Assembly (NCBI RefSeq): GCF_000516985.1
Contig: NW_006917098.1
Coordinates: forward strand, 620,001-684,000
DNA from: Pestalotiopsis fici W106-1
Lineage: Eukaryota; Ascomycota; Sordariomycetes; Amphisphaeriales; Sporocadaceae
Direction: 5' to 3'
Length of the DNA stretch: 64,000 bases
Shown here: positions 38,018 to 50,303 of the stretch, in pieces
Layout: every line of letters begins with the position of its first letter
Numbering within the stretch: position 1 is the first letter of the stretch
Program-made: the position numbers and the translations under genes
Notes under the pieces: model-generated
Databases searched by the model: none
Seen by the model: only the letters and a program-made list of their open reading frames with translations
What the model was told of the DNA's origin: nothing

Positions 38018-39178
38018 ACTTGTTGGACACTTTGATTTCAAAGGTTTTGGGGCGATGATGGGAGGGAAAAGTCCAGAAATGTCCAAAAATGTCCAAAGAC
38101 ATCAAGTACGAATAATGGTACAACTATCTGAGCAAGTAGAGAAGGATTGTCTTGTAACTTTTTGACCATTCTATCTGATTCAGCGACTTGTGACCCTTTT
38201 TGTAAGAAAATAATCTGAGTTCCGTGTCATCGAAGATGTTGATCATCAAAGTCATGATCAAAAGATTTACCAAAGTCGATGATCAAAATATTGATCAAAG
38301 TCATGATTAGAACATCAATCAAGTCACTCTGAAGGTGTGCGGCCGAAGCCTATGCATTTCCTAATCCCTGTAGCTCACTTGGGAGAGAAGGAGTGTCTGT
38401 CTATTGGTCGAGGTTAGGAGGTTAGTTCGCAGGTAATTGCCTACATGGAACCTGAATAATAAGCCGTAGGGCGAGAACGCTGTCTGAGAGGCATCTTAAG
38501 TTTCGAAGTCAGTTGGAAGAGCCCAGATGTCCGACTTTTAAGCGGCTTTTCTGATGAGATGTCGGTGCCTATCAGAGAAATGTCCCGCAATTGATGCGGG
38601 CTGATTCCAATTGATGCAGGCTGATTCAGGAAGTATGGTCAAGAAGAGCAACGCCAAGCGGTCGAGGTACTGCAGATAATAGACAGAGAGGGGGGCAGGT
38701 GACTGGCCTAATGTAAGAAAGTGTTCGTTTCTAGAATGCTTTCTGCGACTTCAGCGCCTAGCTACAATAAGAAGGGCGAGTAATATCACGGTATCTGGTG
38801 GTCGTTACTGTTTGGCCGGCAGGGGGTCCAGAGCTTTAACAGGACCATCCTATACCCCCTGCAACGCCCGGCATATTGGCTACAATGTATGTACATATAT
38901 ATGTACAACACAGTGGCCCAAGAAAATCAACGGCTTGATCAAAATCGGTGGTAATAGCAATTGATAGGTACCTAGGTACATACATTGACTTGATCAATGA
39001 ATTGGAATTTACATCAAATACTCAGTAAGTCTGCCCCTCACGTCAGATTTGCACAATAATATTGTAAAAATACTCCCAAAGAAACCGCAGAGGCAGCGAG
39101 TCAACAAAAATTGCAACGAAAGCAATAACTGGGCTTAAATCACGCCCCTGGGCGATCACGGAGCCTGGCGCCACAAGG
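38018..39178. other. Intergenic region with small tandem repeats
   Basis: Holds three small repeat patches: GTCCARAAAT units (38071-38099), TGATCAAA-type units (about 38238-38325) and a 20-base unit repeated twice (38588-38627). No gene is seen. Confidence 0.5.
38588..38627. repeat. 20-base tandem duplication
   Basis: CAATTGATGCGGGCTGATTC is followed immediately by a copy with one change (G to A at base 11). It is a recent tandem duplication by appearance, in non-coding DNA. Confidence 0.85.
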
Positions 39179-41195
39179 ATGGGCCGCGGCCGTTTTGAGC
39201 CAATTTGGTTTTGTGTATGTTTCGCGCAGGGCCCTCTCAAGTCTTAACAATTTACTTAGCCTGAAGCAGTGCCAATGTGATGATCAACCAGGATTCAGTG
39301 TATCGCTACACCTTAAGTGCATTTCATGCGATCACGAGCTATGCCGCTTCTGTGGGGTGACTGTGCCCAAAACCAGGCCCTGGGACTCATATAAAAGCAA
39401 GCGTGTGACTAGAGGTAATGCGAAAGCCCGGTCGAAGAAAAACAGACAAACAGATCTGGGACGGGAATATCCAAAGAGTTTTCCATCTACGCCGTATGCA
39501 GCCACCGATCTCATTGCTTGCCAGGCAACCAATACAAAACCTCGTTCTACAGAAATTCCAATAACCCCTTCGCTGGTATTACCATGCATTGGACACAAGC
39601 GTACTGGTATTCAAGAATGGCTAGGCAGCGTTGAGCAAGGCTCTTGCGTAAAGAGCTCTGCTATTGGCAGCCCTAGCAAATGGCCAGACTTTGATGAGTC
39701 TTCAGGGGTGAAGTTTCCAGCGCCAGGATCAGACACCAGGGTATCCATTGATCTCAAGTCCGAAGATCACGCGCCACACGATGCTACACCAGGCTGCAGC
39801 CTTACCTGTAACACGCATGCAAATGCAGCAGGAAGTTCCCTTCTATTGAGTTCCTCGAGTTGGCTCAATCCATTGTTGGGCCATCCGCTATATTCTATCA
39901 TCGTTCAGGCCTGGGCCAAATTCTGGTCTGAAGACCCGGTGGACCAAGATGGCTCAACTGGCAACACTCAACAGTCCGCCACTCCCGCGCCCTCAGGCTC
40001 TGCGTCTGATAGTGGATCTAGCAAGAGGCCATCACAAGGCAGCAAGAGAAAAAGGAAATCGGACGAGAAAGATGGGACCGGAGACTCCAAAAGAACGAGA
40101 CCTGATTCCGATAACGGCTCTCCAACGGGGGACAGCAAAAATGTTCTTGCGTGCCATTTCTACAAGATGAATCCTAGACAGCATCTTGAGTGTTTGCAAA
40201 GGGGATTTCATAACATCAGTGCCCTAGGGCAGCACCTTGGCAAACAACACAAGCTTGGTCCTATTCATTGTGGAAACTGTTGGACATCGTTTACTAGCGA
40301 TGGAGAGCTTAGAGCGCATTTGCCGTTGTGCAAGCCCACGGGAGGTATTGCAGTGGATCATTTACCAGACGTCCCAAAAACACGGCAAGATCCCTCTTGG
40401 AAGTGGTACTGGATCTGGAGAAAATTGTTTCCGAACTTTACGCCACCAGATACGCCTTATACTGATGGTCCCGAGTATCAATTAATTCAGCAATTCGTCG
40501 ACTTCTTCTCAGATCGCTATGCGCCAAACATTGCATCACAACTTGGATCTGAACCGTCACTGACGAGTGTCGTCGAGGTTTTAAGAGCAGCAGCGCGAGA
40601 GTGGGCATCTACGCCCGCCCATACGTTGAATTTTAGACCATTGCCGACTCCACCAACAACCATCTCTGAAGATGAGACCCGCACTTCACCTGCAGCACTT
40701 CAAGGGCTTTCAGAAAACACGAACACATATGGCAATTCCCAGCCGACAGAGTCGCTCGCCAATGGATCAGATGAAGGCATCGCTCCCTCAATATTGCTGG
40801 ATAATGAGAACCTGCTCAACATGGGCCACCGCCCAACGGAAAGCCTCGCCGAAGGTTTTCAGGTACCTACCGTTCGCACAGACGAGATCAATACAGCGAA
40901 TAACGCCACGACTTACACCGTCCTTGATTCCAGGACGGGTATGATTGCCGCCAGGTCAGAAGAAGAGAATACGAGTGCGTGGAGCCCAGAGCAAGCCTTC
41001 GTCGAGGAACCATCAAATGAAATTCCTTCTGAGGATTGGATCTATGCTGGCGGATTGACAGAGGAAGAAGATTGGATGCAGGAAATGAATTACGAAAACC
41101 TTGGTCTTTTACCTCCTTCATCTTCGAAGGACATGGATGAACCAGGGGAGCACCTTGAAGACTCTGACGATGAGGACCAACCATTGATGTACTAG
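39179..41195 (+). CDS. Fungal zinc-finger protein (degenerate C2H2 type)
   Basis: The long frame from 39260 to 41195 is coding. It lacks an ATG near its start, so an upstream exon is needed. My model uses ATG 39179-39207 and a 52-base intron (39208-39259, donor GTTTTG, branch CTTAAC, end TTAG), giving 654 residues; this donor is weak. The N-terminus has paired cysteines (CLKQCQC...CISCDHELCRFC), a pattern I associate with a common fungal nuclear protein family. The middle is basic (SKRKRKSDEKD, a nuclear signal). Around residues 305-365 comes ACHFYKMNPRQHLECL, then HLGKQHKLGPIHCGNCWTSF and LRAHLPLC, a degenerate C2H2 module. The C-terminus is acidic (DSDDEDQPLMY). Probably a chromatin or transcription protein; function unknown. 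Confidence 0.7.
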
Positions 41196-42839
41196 CGAGG
41201 GTAGAGCAATACAAGTCAACTAAAGTCAAGCTGAGAATGCAGATGAAAGTGATGTCTATCGTTGCACTTTAGAATAGGCACGGCAACCAGTATTGGTCTT
41301 CACCTGACTCCACTCGGCGGGCGACTCCATTGGTTTCTGATTGGTTCTATCCGAATGTGATACGACCAGTGTCTAAAAATGAAGGGTGTAATTGAGATTA
41401 TTTCTCTCCTAAGAAATGAATGCGTAGAAAGTAATTTGATACCCCTTCCTGTTGATTCCTGTTGTGTCACACGGACGGTGCCACACTCCACGACCATCCT
41501 ATGGCACATCAGACTGGCCGTACATTGATGACTTGTGACGCAACCATAGCTCAGAATACCTTGGTAAAACTGGGATACAGAGATCAATACCCGTTTGCAA
41601 GGCCGTTCGAGGATTTGTGCGCCATGTGTTACCAGGACCGGTTGACGACAGCCAGCAGCCCCTCTGTAACCTGTCTTTGGGCGACTCCCAAGGCCTAAAG
41701 TAGGAGCATCATCTGGAAAAGCTCCAAAGTTCAGACACCTCAAGATTATAACCAATGTAAGATACTGCTTGTATCGAGATGGATGGGTATATACATGTTT
41801 CATGATTAATGGCAGTTCACAGTATTACAAGAGCCGTGTGTTAAAACTTCCATGTACTCTTACCATCATGAACACATGTCGCCTAACCTTGAAATTAGAC
41901 AATTACATTGAAGGGGTATAATGTATAACAACATCAACTCTTACGCCTGAGAAAAAAATCCCAAAAAGTCAAACAGTAACATACCTACATATGTACCTAG
42001 GTATGTATGTACCTAAGGTACTTTTTATAATGCGGGATGGTGGGGCGTTACAAGCTTAACGGCTCCTGTATTAAAGCAAACGCCCTTCAATAGCAAATGT
42101 GTCTTGTGACGTGAACATTGCTCATGGTTCTTATAGTTTGGCTTGTGATTTTAATTTTTCATCCTATGGCAAGGAAGACGCAGGGCTCCCAAGGCTCTGG
42201 CAGCGGTGCACTAAAGGCAATGTTTCAAAGTAATATAGGTAAGTAGCTTGTTTGATCTCAGCCTCTTCAAAATGGTGGTTGGCCTTGATATAAAGGTTTG
42301 ATCAATTTTTGTTTTCTCAGTCGTTTCACCTGGTTTACCTGAAATCAATACCTTTCACTTGCTCATGTGTTTATGGAGTGGTCATTTCAACCTCAATCAC
42401 ACGCTGAGCATACGCTGTACAGTGCATGCCTAAGGCTAGTAATCATTCCATCTACTTGCATTGGGTACTTGTCTCCCGCTAATCTCTAATCTCTTGGCAA
42501 AGACTTTTCTGATTCTAAATAATACCTGATGGGAAAAGAATCCCCATGGATTCCCTACCATAATTGTTGGTCGGTTGCGGTTGTTCAAGAAGTGTACGGG
42601 ATCGGACACTCGAAATGTGGCGCAGTCGCCTTCGCAGGCGGCCACCCGGCTTGGACCCACTCCAACCCGCGCTGGAAGCGCGACACCAAACCGGAGACAC
42701 AGTGATAGCTACTGGAAGCTTTGCGGCCGCCGGCAACACACAAGAGCACAAGGCCGGTAAGACTCAATACATCCACACCTACTGATGACACCTAGTACAA
42801 TGAGTACTGATTTGGGACGCAGATGAGACCATACCGTCA
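41196..42839. other. Intergenic region, no gene seen
   Basis: About 1.6 kb upstream of the chromodomain gene. The largest frame (167 codons, minus strand, 41300-41803) has no recognisable feature. A cluster of TACCTAGGTA-like palindromic steps lies at 41983-42021. Confidence 0.45.
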
Positions 42840-45800
42840 ATGAGCTCGACGGTTTCCGAACCTTCTGCTACTGCGAATCACGGCAAGAACGAGCGAAAAC
42901 GGCCGAGCAGCCAGACGCCGAGCCAGAGCCAGCGAAGCAAGCGGCGCCGATCGGGCAGGCAGGATCGCAAGAAGAGAGAGCGCCCAAATACTCTGAAAAG
43001 CCAGGGGTTTTGGCCCATCAAGGGGATCGTGCAGGAGGCGTCCAAGGACGACGGCTCGAGCAAATATCTCGTCGAGTGGGAAGGCGAAGACGCAAACGGG
43101 GAGCCGTGGCCCCTCGAATGGGTTTCCGAAGTTACTCACGAGGCGCTGTATGCTTGGCAAACGGAACAAAAAGCAAAAGCTGCTGAGTCCCAAACGAACG
43201 TTGGCGACGAGGAAGAGGAAACCCAGCAGCAAGAGGTCAGGCCGAAGTGCACAGAGGTACTAGACTCGCAAGCCACGGGCGAGTCATCTCTCGAAACACA
43301 GAGCTTTAATCTGCTGAAGATTGAAGTAGAGCTCAAACAAAGGCCTGATTTCGACCCTTCTGCCTACCTGGCCGTCGCTGCTTCTTCAGATTCTGAGGCT
43401 CATCTGGAGGATTCTAAGGGTGATAGAATCATCCCTGATTCTCAGGAACCATCAGCGTTTACGACCGAAAATTCTGGCCCTCGTGTCGATACCGACTTTG
43501 CTCTTTTGGATTCGCTCGACTCCCAAGTATCGGAAACAGTAGCAGAGATTCCATCGCGACAGCCGGATTGGGTGACACAGCGACAGAGCCCGATCCCAGA
43601 GATCACCAGCTTTTTGCATACAATCCCGTCTCCTGTGCCTGAAACCAGCGCGCAGAACTCTCCTTCAGAAAACTGGAATTTGCAGCCCTTGTTTGGGCCG
43701 TCCGACTTTCAAACGCAAGAGCCTTGCAACTCCCTAGGTGCAGCGACTGACCCCGAAGGTTCACAAGATCAATCTTCCCAAACCCTGTTATCTTCTTCAC
43801 TGCTATCTCGGCATCCCCAGCCAGGGATTGGCTCATTCGATATTCTATCCCAGGCCGCTCAGATTGTCCCCCATACCCAAAGTCAGTCGACGGGCACTTC
43901 AAGCCAGGCCCGCTTACTTCGGGACTCTGGCGAAAATAGCGAATTTCGTGGAGACATCGTGCTGGATTCGTCGCGGCGCTCTCAGAATCGCCAGGCTCAG
44001 TCGCAGAGTTCTACGCAAGCCTTTATAGGACTACATGGTAATTTACGAATTTCATCTTCAGCCCCTCCTGCCTACGGACTAGGTCCATGGCCATCACGTT
44101 CGCAATCATCAGGGCAAGCCTCTTTTGATGAGTCATCCACCACTCACGGAACCCATGATATCAGAGGTGTCAGGTCCGCATCACATTTTTCTTTGCCAGC
44201 CCAAACATCTGCATCAGATTTCAAGCCATCTAATATCGCTGGCTCAAGGCATAGTGAGGGACATAGAACCCTAGTACGCACGATGGAAGATCCGAATCCG
44301 CCCGGCGAGAGACGCCAAACCCTTCAGGAGAGGATGCGTCAACTGGCACAAATAAACTTCTCCGGGGGTCCAGCAGATACTCCACCTGTTGACGCCCCAA
44401 GCCCCATAAAGTCGCAGAACCTAGAGCTGGTACATCCTGAACTGCCCGAAGTTCCTCTGGAACCTGCAGATATTCTTCACATATCGCCATCTCTTTTAGT
44501 GCCTTCTGTGGAGATGGAGCACCAGGACCAGTCTCTATCTGCTTTTGGACACGAAACCATACCACTGCGAGAAACAGTGTACGAATACCCGCCCGTGCCG
44601 GACAATCTCAGCCATCTTCCCGACCATATGAGTCACGAACAGCCTGCGACTTTGGACCCGTCTAATCTAACCATGTCCATTGAACACGACATGCTGGGAC
44701 CCGAGAACGACGATGATGGAAGTCCCTCAATACCGACCGACAATCTGCAAGCCCCTAGCGAGCACCATGCCAGCCCTGGCCTCACAGAATCCATACATGG
44801 CGATGTAGCAATCACTAACCAACCCAACATTCTTCCTTTCATTGACGTACGCCACCACGAGTACATTATTACTCTACCTCTTGCGAGCAACCTTCGTCCC
44901 CAGTACGTCGAGGTGATAGAGAGGAGCAATACCGATCTAGTGGCTTATAACGCGGCTTTCACCGTACCTCCTTACGAAACCCCCGACGCCGCGCTGGTTG
45001 CTCGAGTTGATGGTATATTCCAACAGCTATTGGACATTTGTGACCTTCCGCCCTCGTTGGAGGCTATTCAGAAAATGTCACCAGAAAAGGTGTCAAAGTA
45101 CATGAGAAGTACCCACAGTAAATATGCCTTTGTCGGGTCGTTGTTGGAGCATCTGCAAAAGGCCGAGGCTACTGCTCCCAAAAAGATCTTGATTGTAGCC
45201 AGACCTGGTGCAATAACTAGTCTTTTGTGCACTCTTCTCGAATGCATGGGCTATCAACCATGCCATTTACGGGACGGCGAGATCCTTCAGGACGATGGCG
45301 CTGTCGGAGCAGCAAGCGGATCTTGGTGGCTTGGATCACTGATTGTCACTATTCACCCTTCCACTGATGAGCAGTACGTACTGCAGAGTGAATACGACGT
45401 GGTCATCGGCTTTGATCACACCTTCAGACGAGATCTTTTGCCTCGCTGGACTAATGAGCATCCAATAAGCATGCACCTTGTCCACACTACCAGCATTGAG
45501 CATCTTAGCATGCGTATTTCCGACAACATTGAGCCACTCACCCGCAAGAACTACCTCTTGCTTGCGGTATGTGCTTCGCTGCCCGAAATACTCAATCCAG
45601 ACCTGGAGTCCGAGGAAGCCCATGAAATTACTGAACGCTTTGCCAATTACATTCATGGAGTCGATCTCGATGATTTTTATTGGGACCACCAAGAACCGCC
45701 GGACTCGATCTTTGAACACATTGCTGCCAACTCTCAAGGTTCTGCAACTCAATCTAACCCTTTGCCCAATGGATCTCCTGACCACGTTGTGGGCCGCAAA

Positions 45801-47014
45801 CGGTCGTTGGTACGTCCCCTCTCCAACCAAGCTCTTATAGTGTGAATAGCTAACAAGGAATAGGACGGTGCCGATGAGACAGAGGCTGAGGCCAAACGAC
45901 TCAAGACTGCCCCGCCAGGCATAATTACCACGAAAGTTGCCATTGCGCCACAGGTTCCCAGCACTCTGAAATCGTTCATCGGAGAGGGTGTCGCAGCGAG
46001 TGATGATGACTCCGTTGTTCAGATCTCAGTCTCACGAGCGAAAGAACTTCAGGCCAAGGTAAGTCTCCTAAACCATCAAATTTATTAATGGATACCCGTA
46101 GCTGACCATTGTAGATGGCAAAGCTCAAGGCAGAGCTCGCAAGCACCCGCCGTCAACGTGATCAGTACAAAGAATTGGCTGATCGATCCAACAAGGAGGT
46201 TGAGAGCTGGACCGCCTCGGTCAACCGCATTCAACCACGGTACATGGCTGCTTTGAGAGACCGCGGTATAGCTCATAAGGAGAGAGATACAGCGCAAAAA
46301 CAGCATCGCGACCTTGAGAGTCTTTTACGGGTCACGCAGAAAGACTTGGCATCCACTAAGGATGCTCTATCCGAATCGAAGCAAAGGCTGTCTGAAGCTC
46401 AAGAGGCTTTGCTCAGCGGCGGAAATCCTAAAGCGGCCAAGATGGTCCGCATCGAGAAGGAATTGGAAGAAGGGCGGGTCCGAGTGGTAGATGCGGAAAA
46501 ACGGAACGCATTGGCACAAAAGGACCGCGAATATGCCTCGGCCGAATACCAGAATGCCTCACACCATGCGGCAGAGCTCGCAAAGAAGAACGAGTCTCTC
46601 AATGACGAGATCGTGAAGCTCAAGCGTTTGGCCAATGACAATATCGTCAAGATCAACCAGACGCAACGAAACAATGAGGTCAAGGAACTCCTACGCCGCA
46701 TTGAAGAGAAGAACACCATCGTCAGAGAACTAGAAAACGATCTCAACCGAGCCCGAGAACAGAACACGCAGCTCAGGTCGGGCCGCAGGGAAACGCGCCA
46801 GTCTAGTGTGCCGCGCAGCCCACGGCTTGCAGTTTCGAGTCCTCGTGGCCCCTCTAGGCGAGCCGCTACCGAAGTGGCAAGCGGCAGTGCGAGTCGAGGT
46901 GCCAGTCCTGCCTTTGGACCATTGGAGGCTGGTGCAAACATCATTCCCGGCGTTGGGAGTATATTTGCAGGCCAACAGCAGGGAAATGGCCGCTATGCGC
47001 ATTTGCGAGATTAA
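42840..47014 (+). CDS. Chromodomain protein with HDA1-complex subunit region (CDP-2-like)
   Basis: Three exons, 42840-45809, 45864-46058 and 46115-47014, give 1354 residues. A chromodomain occupies about residues 57-110 (FWPIKGIVQEASKDDG, SSKYLVEWEGEDANGEPWPL, EWVSEV). A long disordered Ser/Gln-rich region follows. Residues about 670-960 match the class II histone deacetylase complex subunit 2/3 fold (YVEVIERSNTDLVAYNAAF, KKILIVARPGAITSLLC, YDVVIGFDHTFRRDLLP), a helicase-like lobe without ATPase motifs. The C-terminus is a long coiled coil (about 1050-1270), then a Ser/Arg-rich tail. In Neurospora, CDP-2 has a chromodomain and acts with HP1, HDA-1 and CHAP in heterochromatin silencing; this protein is the natural counterpart, by architecture. 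Assignment as ortholog is inference. Confidence 0.8.
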
Positions 47015-47293
47015 GATTTGAAATGTTTGAACATGCAGGATATCAGAATTGACGCCAAGGGCTGGCCAGTTACTCTTCTGAGAAGACCTGCATGGTGTTG
47101 TATCGTTTTGTTTTCTTCAGGGGTTTGTTTGTGGTTCAGACGTAGTGTGTACATACCCGGCTGAAATACGCCTCGTTTGTTTAGATATTGATTTGCTATA
47201 AACCGATTAATCTTTTTCAGTCGGCTTCGAAAAGCTGGCTGTGCAAAATGTGTATGTAATTTTGTGAATGACTTTACTACAACACATGTTCAA

Positions 47294-49580
47294 CTACTCT
47301 GCGTCTTCGATTTCCACGATTTCGACTTCCTCGTCTTCCTCTTCCTCTTCCGAATCAACATCACCCTCTTCATCCTCCTCCTCCTCTTGTTCCTTGTCCA
47401 CCTTTTCGCGGCGCTGGCGGATCAATTTCACTTCTACCTCCTTGTCCCTACCCATCCCGATTTCGAACAGAGTCTCGGGCTGGTCTTCATCGAAATCCTC
47501 ACCGTCCTTGAGATACATTTCCGTCAGTGGATCAATGAGCTCTCTTTCCACACCGTCAAAGATGCCTCGTGCTCCTGTCTCGGGGATATAATTCTCCTTG
47601 GAGAGGCGCGAGAACAGGCTCGAGTCATTCTTGACGGCGATGCGCACATTGCCAATGTACCGATCATGTTTCGGGTCCTTAGCCAACACTATAGGTTTGG
47701 CCACTTCGGCTTCGTAGTCCATGAAACCCTTGTGGGCAACGATTATGCTCTCGGCGTCGGAGAATCTTAGAAACGGCATAAAAGTCTTGATGCGGCCGGT
47801 AAGAGGTGCGCCCCATTTTGAAATGGACTCTCGACGTAGTTGTTGGCATAATTCGTTGACGCTGTGCGAATCGGGTTAGTTGATCTGGTCAGAGCAATGG
47901 GTCAAGAGTACCTACAGTCTTTCCTGCTCATTCACATCGTCAGATTCCAGGCCAGCCTTGTTCTTCTCGTGGAAACTGTGGATCATATTGTCGAATGCAT
48001 TTGTAGCCAGGATCCAAATGGTCTTTTTGCAATCTACGACAAGTTTCGCATCACGGCGATCTTCATAAGTACCTATAAATCCAATCTTAGAGTTAAATCC
48101 AAGATCACCAATAAAGCGAATAGATGTGTACCTTCTTGAAAGGGGATCAACAGAGAGTTGTGCACCTGTTGTTCTGTCTTTTCGAATTCGTCCATGAAAA
48201 TCACACTTCTCTTTTCATGTTGTTCGACGATGAAATTGTTGACGGGCGATCCTTTTGCCCAGTCCGACATGGGCGGACGCGCTCCAAATAGATCAGTCTC
48301 ATTGTTCATGACTGTGCAATTCACCGGCTTCATTTCCACACCAAGTAGAGATCCCAGAGACTTGGCAAGTTCCGTCTTGCCGTGTCCACTGGGGCCAGCA
48401 AATACCAGTACCAAGGGCTTGTTTGACTGTCGGCTGAGGTGACTGTTAGGAAAAGTTAGTACAGAAAGAAGAAAAATATTATGATTGGGAAGCCGTGTTG
48501 ATCTCAGAGTTCTGGGGGAGACGTACGAGAGCAACTTTCTCATGAGCCATCTCGTAGCAACAGGCTGCGCAATAATGGATTGGTAAAGACCCAAGACACC
48601 TTCGGCATTCTGGCGGAACACGACCGTCTTTTCGCGACCCGAGGGCTGGATAAACTTGCTGGCTCGGTCCAGAAAATACCGCATCGTGACATTGAGCGCG
48701 GCCGACATGACGGTGCTAAAGTCGGGCGTGCACCACTTTTTATTCTCGTCGCCGAGGTCGCGCATTTTACTCCGGTCGGGCCCTTCCTCGGGCAGGTCCT
48801 CGTCGTAGCGCTGATAAAAGGCGGCGGGGATGGACGACGGCAGGGCCCCGAGGACCAGCAGCGTCTCTACCGTCTTGGTCACGGTCTGCAGGGTGCGGCT
48901 CCCACGCAAAATGGCAAACACGAGCAAGGGGATCTTGTCCTCGCCGCACGTGATGTTGGGATCACCGCCGTACTTGACCCAAAGCCGAATAAGCTTGACA
49001 TTGTGCGTCTCGACGACGTAAAAGATGGCCGGGTACTCGCCACCAATCAGGGCGTTCATATTCTCCTGAACAATGTCCTCGTCGTAATAGTCGAGGTAGG
49101 CTTGGACCTGGGTGTCAGTGGCACCCCCCTGGATGAAGCCAATGAGGCTCTCCAGCTCAAAGACGCCAGAGCCGTCGGCGCCGCCCTTGATGAGTTCGGC
49201 TGGCTTGTCAAAGCGCGGCAGGGCAGGCCAATAGGATTCTTCGTCATCTTCGTCATAATTCACAGTCTCTGAGTCTTCAGAGTCGTGATTGCTGTCCTTG
49301 TCAGTTTCAGACGATGGGGCTTCGCTCTCCGAATCCGTTCCGCTTGCCGTTTCTTCGGTATCTTTATAGGCGTCAAGAAGTTTGTACCTAGCAATGGCTT
49401 TGGCCACGTCATTGTCACAGATCTATTCGGGCGAGGTTAGCGAAAAGGGAACGGCTTGAACCGAAGGTAGAGCATTTGGTGATGGTGACATACCTTTAGA
49501 AGGCTCCTTGCTTCACGTCTAGTGCAGGTAGGTTGAGCGGCAATGACTTGCTCAATCTCGGTCTTTGTTGATTTACTCAT
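47294..49580 (-). CDS. AAA+ Clp-type ATPase with UBA-like and ankyrin-like N-terminus
   Basis: Five coding blocks after a short first exon: 49580-49494, 49422-48527, 48442-48132, 48072-47916 and 47861-47294, giving 672 residues. The first ~48 residues (IEQVIAAQPTCTRREARSLL, then CDNDVAKAIARY) look like a UBA-type helical bundle split by intron 1. An acidic linker follows. Residues about 105-230 include ankyrin-like units (VETHNVKLIRLWVKYGGDPN). The AAA+ core has Walker A GPSGHGKT (344-351), Walker B SVIFMDE (407-413), sensor 1 ILATN (Asn456) and a GAR sensor-2 element (YIPETGARGIFDGVERELI), all as in ClpB/HSP104 second ATPase modules. The tail is highly acidic. Ankyrin plus one Clp ATPase resembles animal CLPB/Skd3, but no mitochondrial leader is seen. 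Likely a disaggregase or remodeller; substrate unknown. Confidence 0.85.
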
Positions 49581-50303
49581 ACTGTCTGATTTCGTAATGT
49601 TCAAATTGACTGGTTACTTGGTTCGGATTTCAGTTGTCGGGAATGTATTTTGATGATTTTACGAGAAAAACTCAATGCTTGTTCGATATTGGAATATAAA
49701 TAGACGACAGTAATGCATTTAGACGCATCTGAAACTTTTTCTTTGATGAAATATCTGAATAATCTTGTAGGTTCCCACGGCATTTTTGGAAACCCCCCGG
49801 AGCGTGCGCTACTTGTCTGGAGGTAACGATGGAGACAAGTCCTTTGATCATGTCTCTGTTTCTCTCATTATTCTATAAGAAAGCCATGGTGTTTTCTTTG
49901 AGAATAGCATACTCTGAGGTTGCATCTTGATTGATTTTCCAGCACCCCTCGTTCCGTCATGGAACATTGTCGAGGCTTTGACTAAATCCCAAGTCAAATG
50001 ACTCACAATTTGGAAAGACATTCATTGGCATCCAGAAGAGTGAATCGTAAATGTTTCAATAGTATCAATCATACGACAGCTAGAGCTAGAAATATCGAGA
50101 AGCTTTGGTATTGAACCACCGTCTTCAATGCCTTCACTGATATTCCATTGGTGGTCGGCCTCCCAAGAGTGAAAGGGCCGACAATTCTTATAAATGCATC
50201 GCCTAGTTCTAGTGGACATTCGCTTTTGTCGTTCTATAAACTACATAACCAGATATCACTACATACTCAGCCCAATAGCAGACACCGAAATTCAGTCTCC
50301 ATC
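49581..50303. promoter_or_regulatory. Shared divergent promoter region AAA+/VWA
   Basis: About 720 bases between two divergently transcribed genes. It is AT-rich near the AAA+ gene. No specific site is recognised. Confidence 0.45.

Noticed and set aside
41300..41803. 167-codon minus-strand frame after the zinc-finger gene
   Set aside because: Starts with ATG but shows no motif or pattern and probably overlaps the 3' UTR; not supported as a gene.
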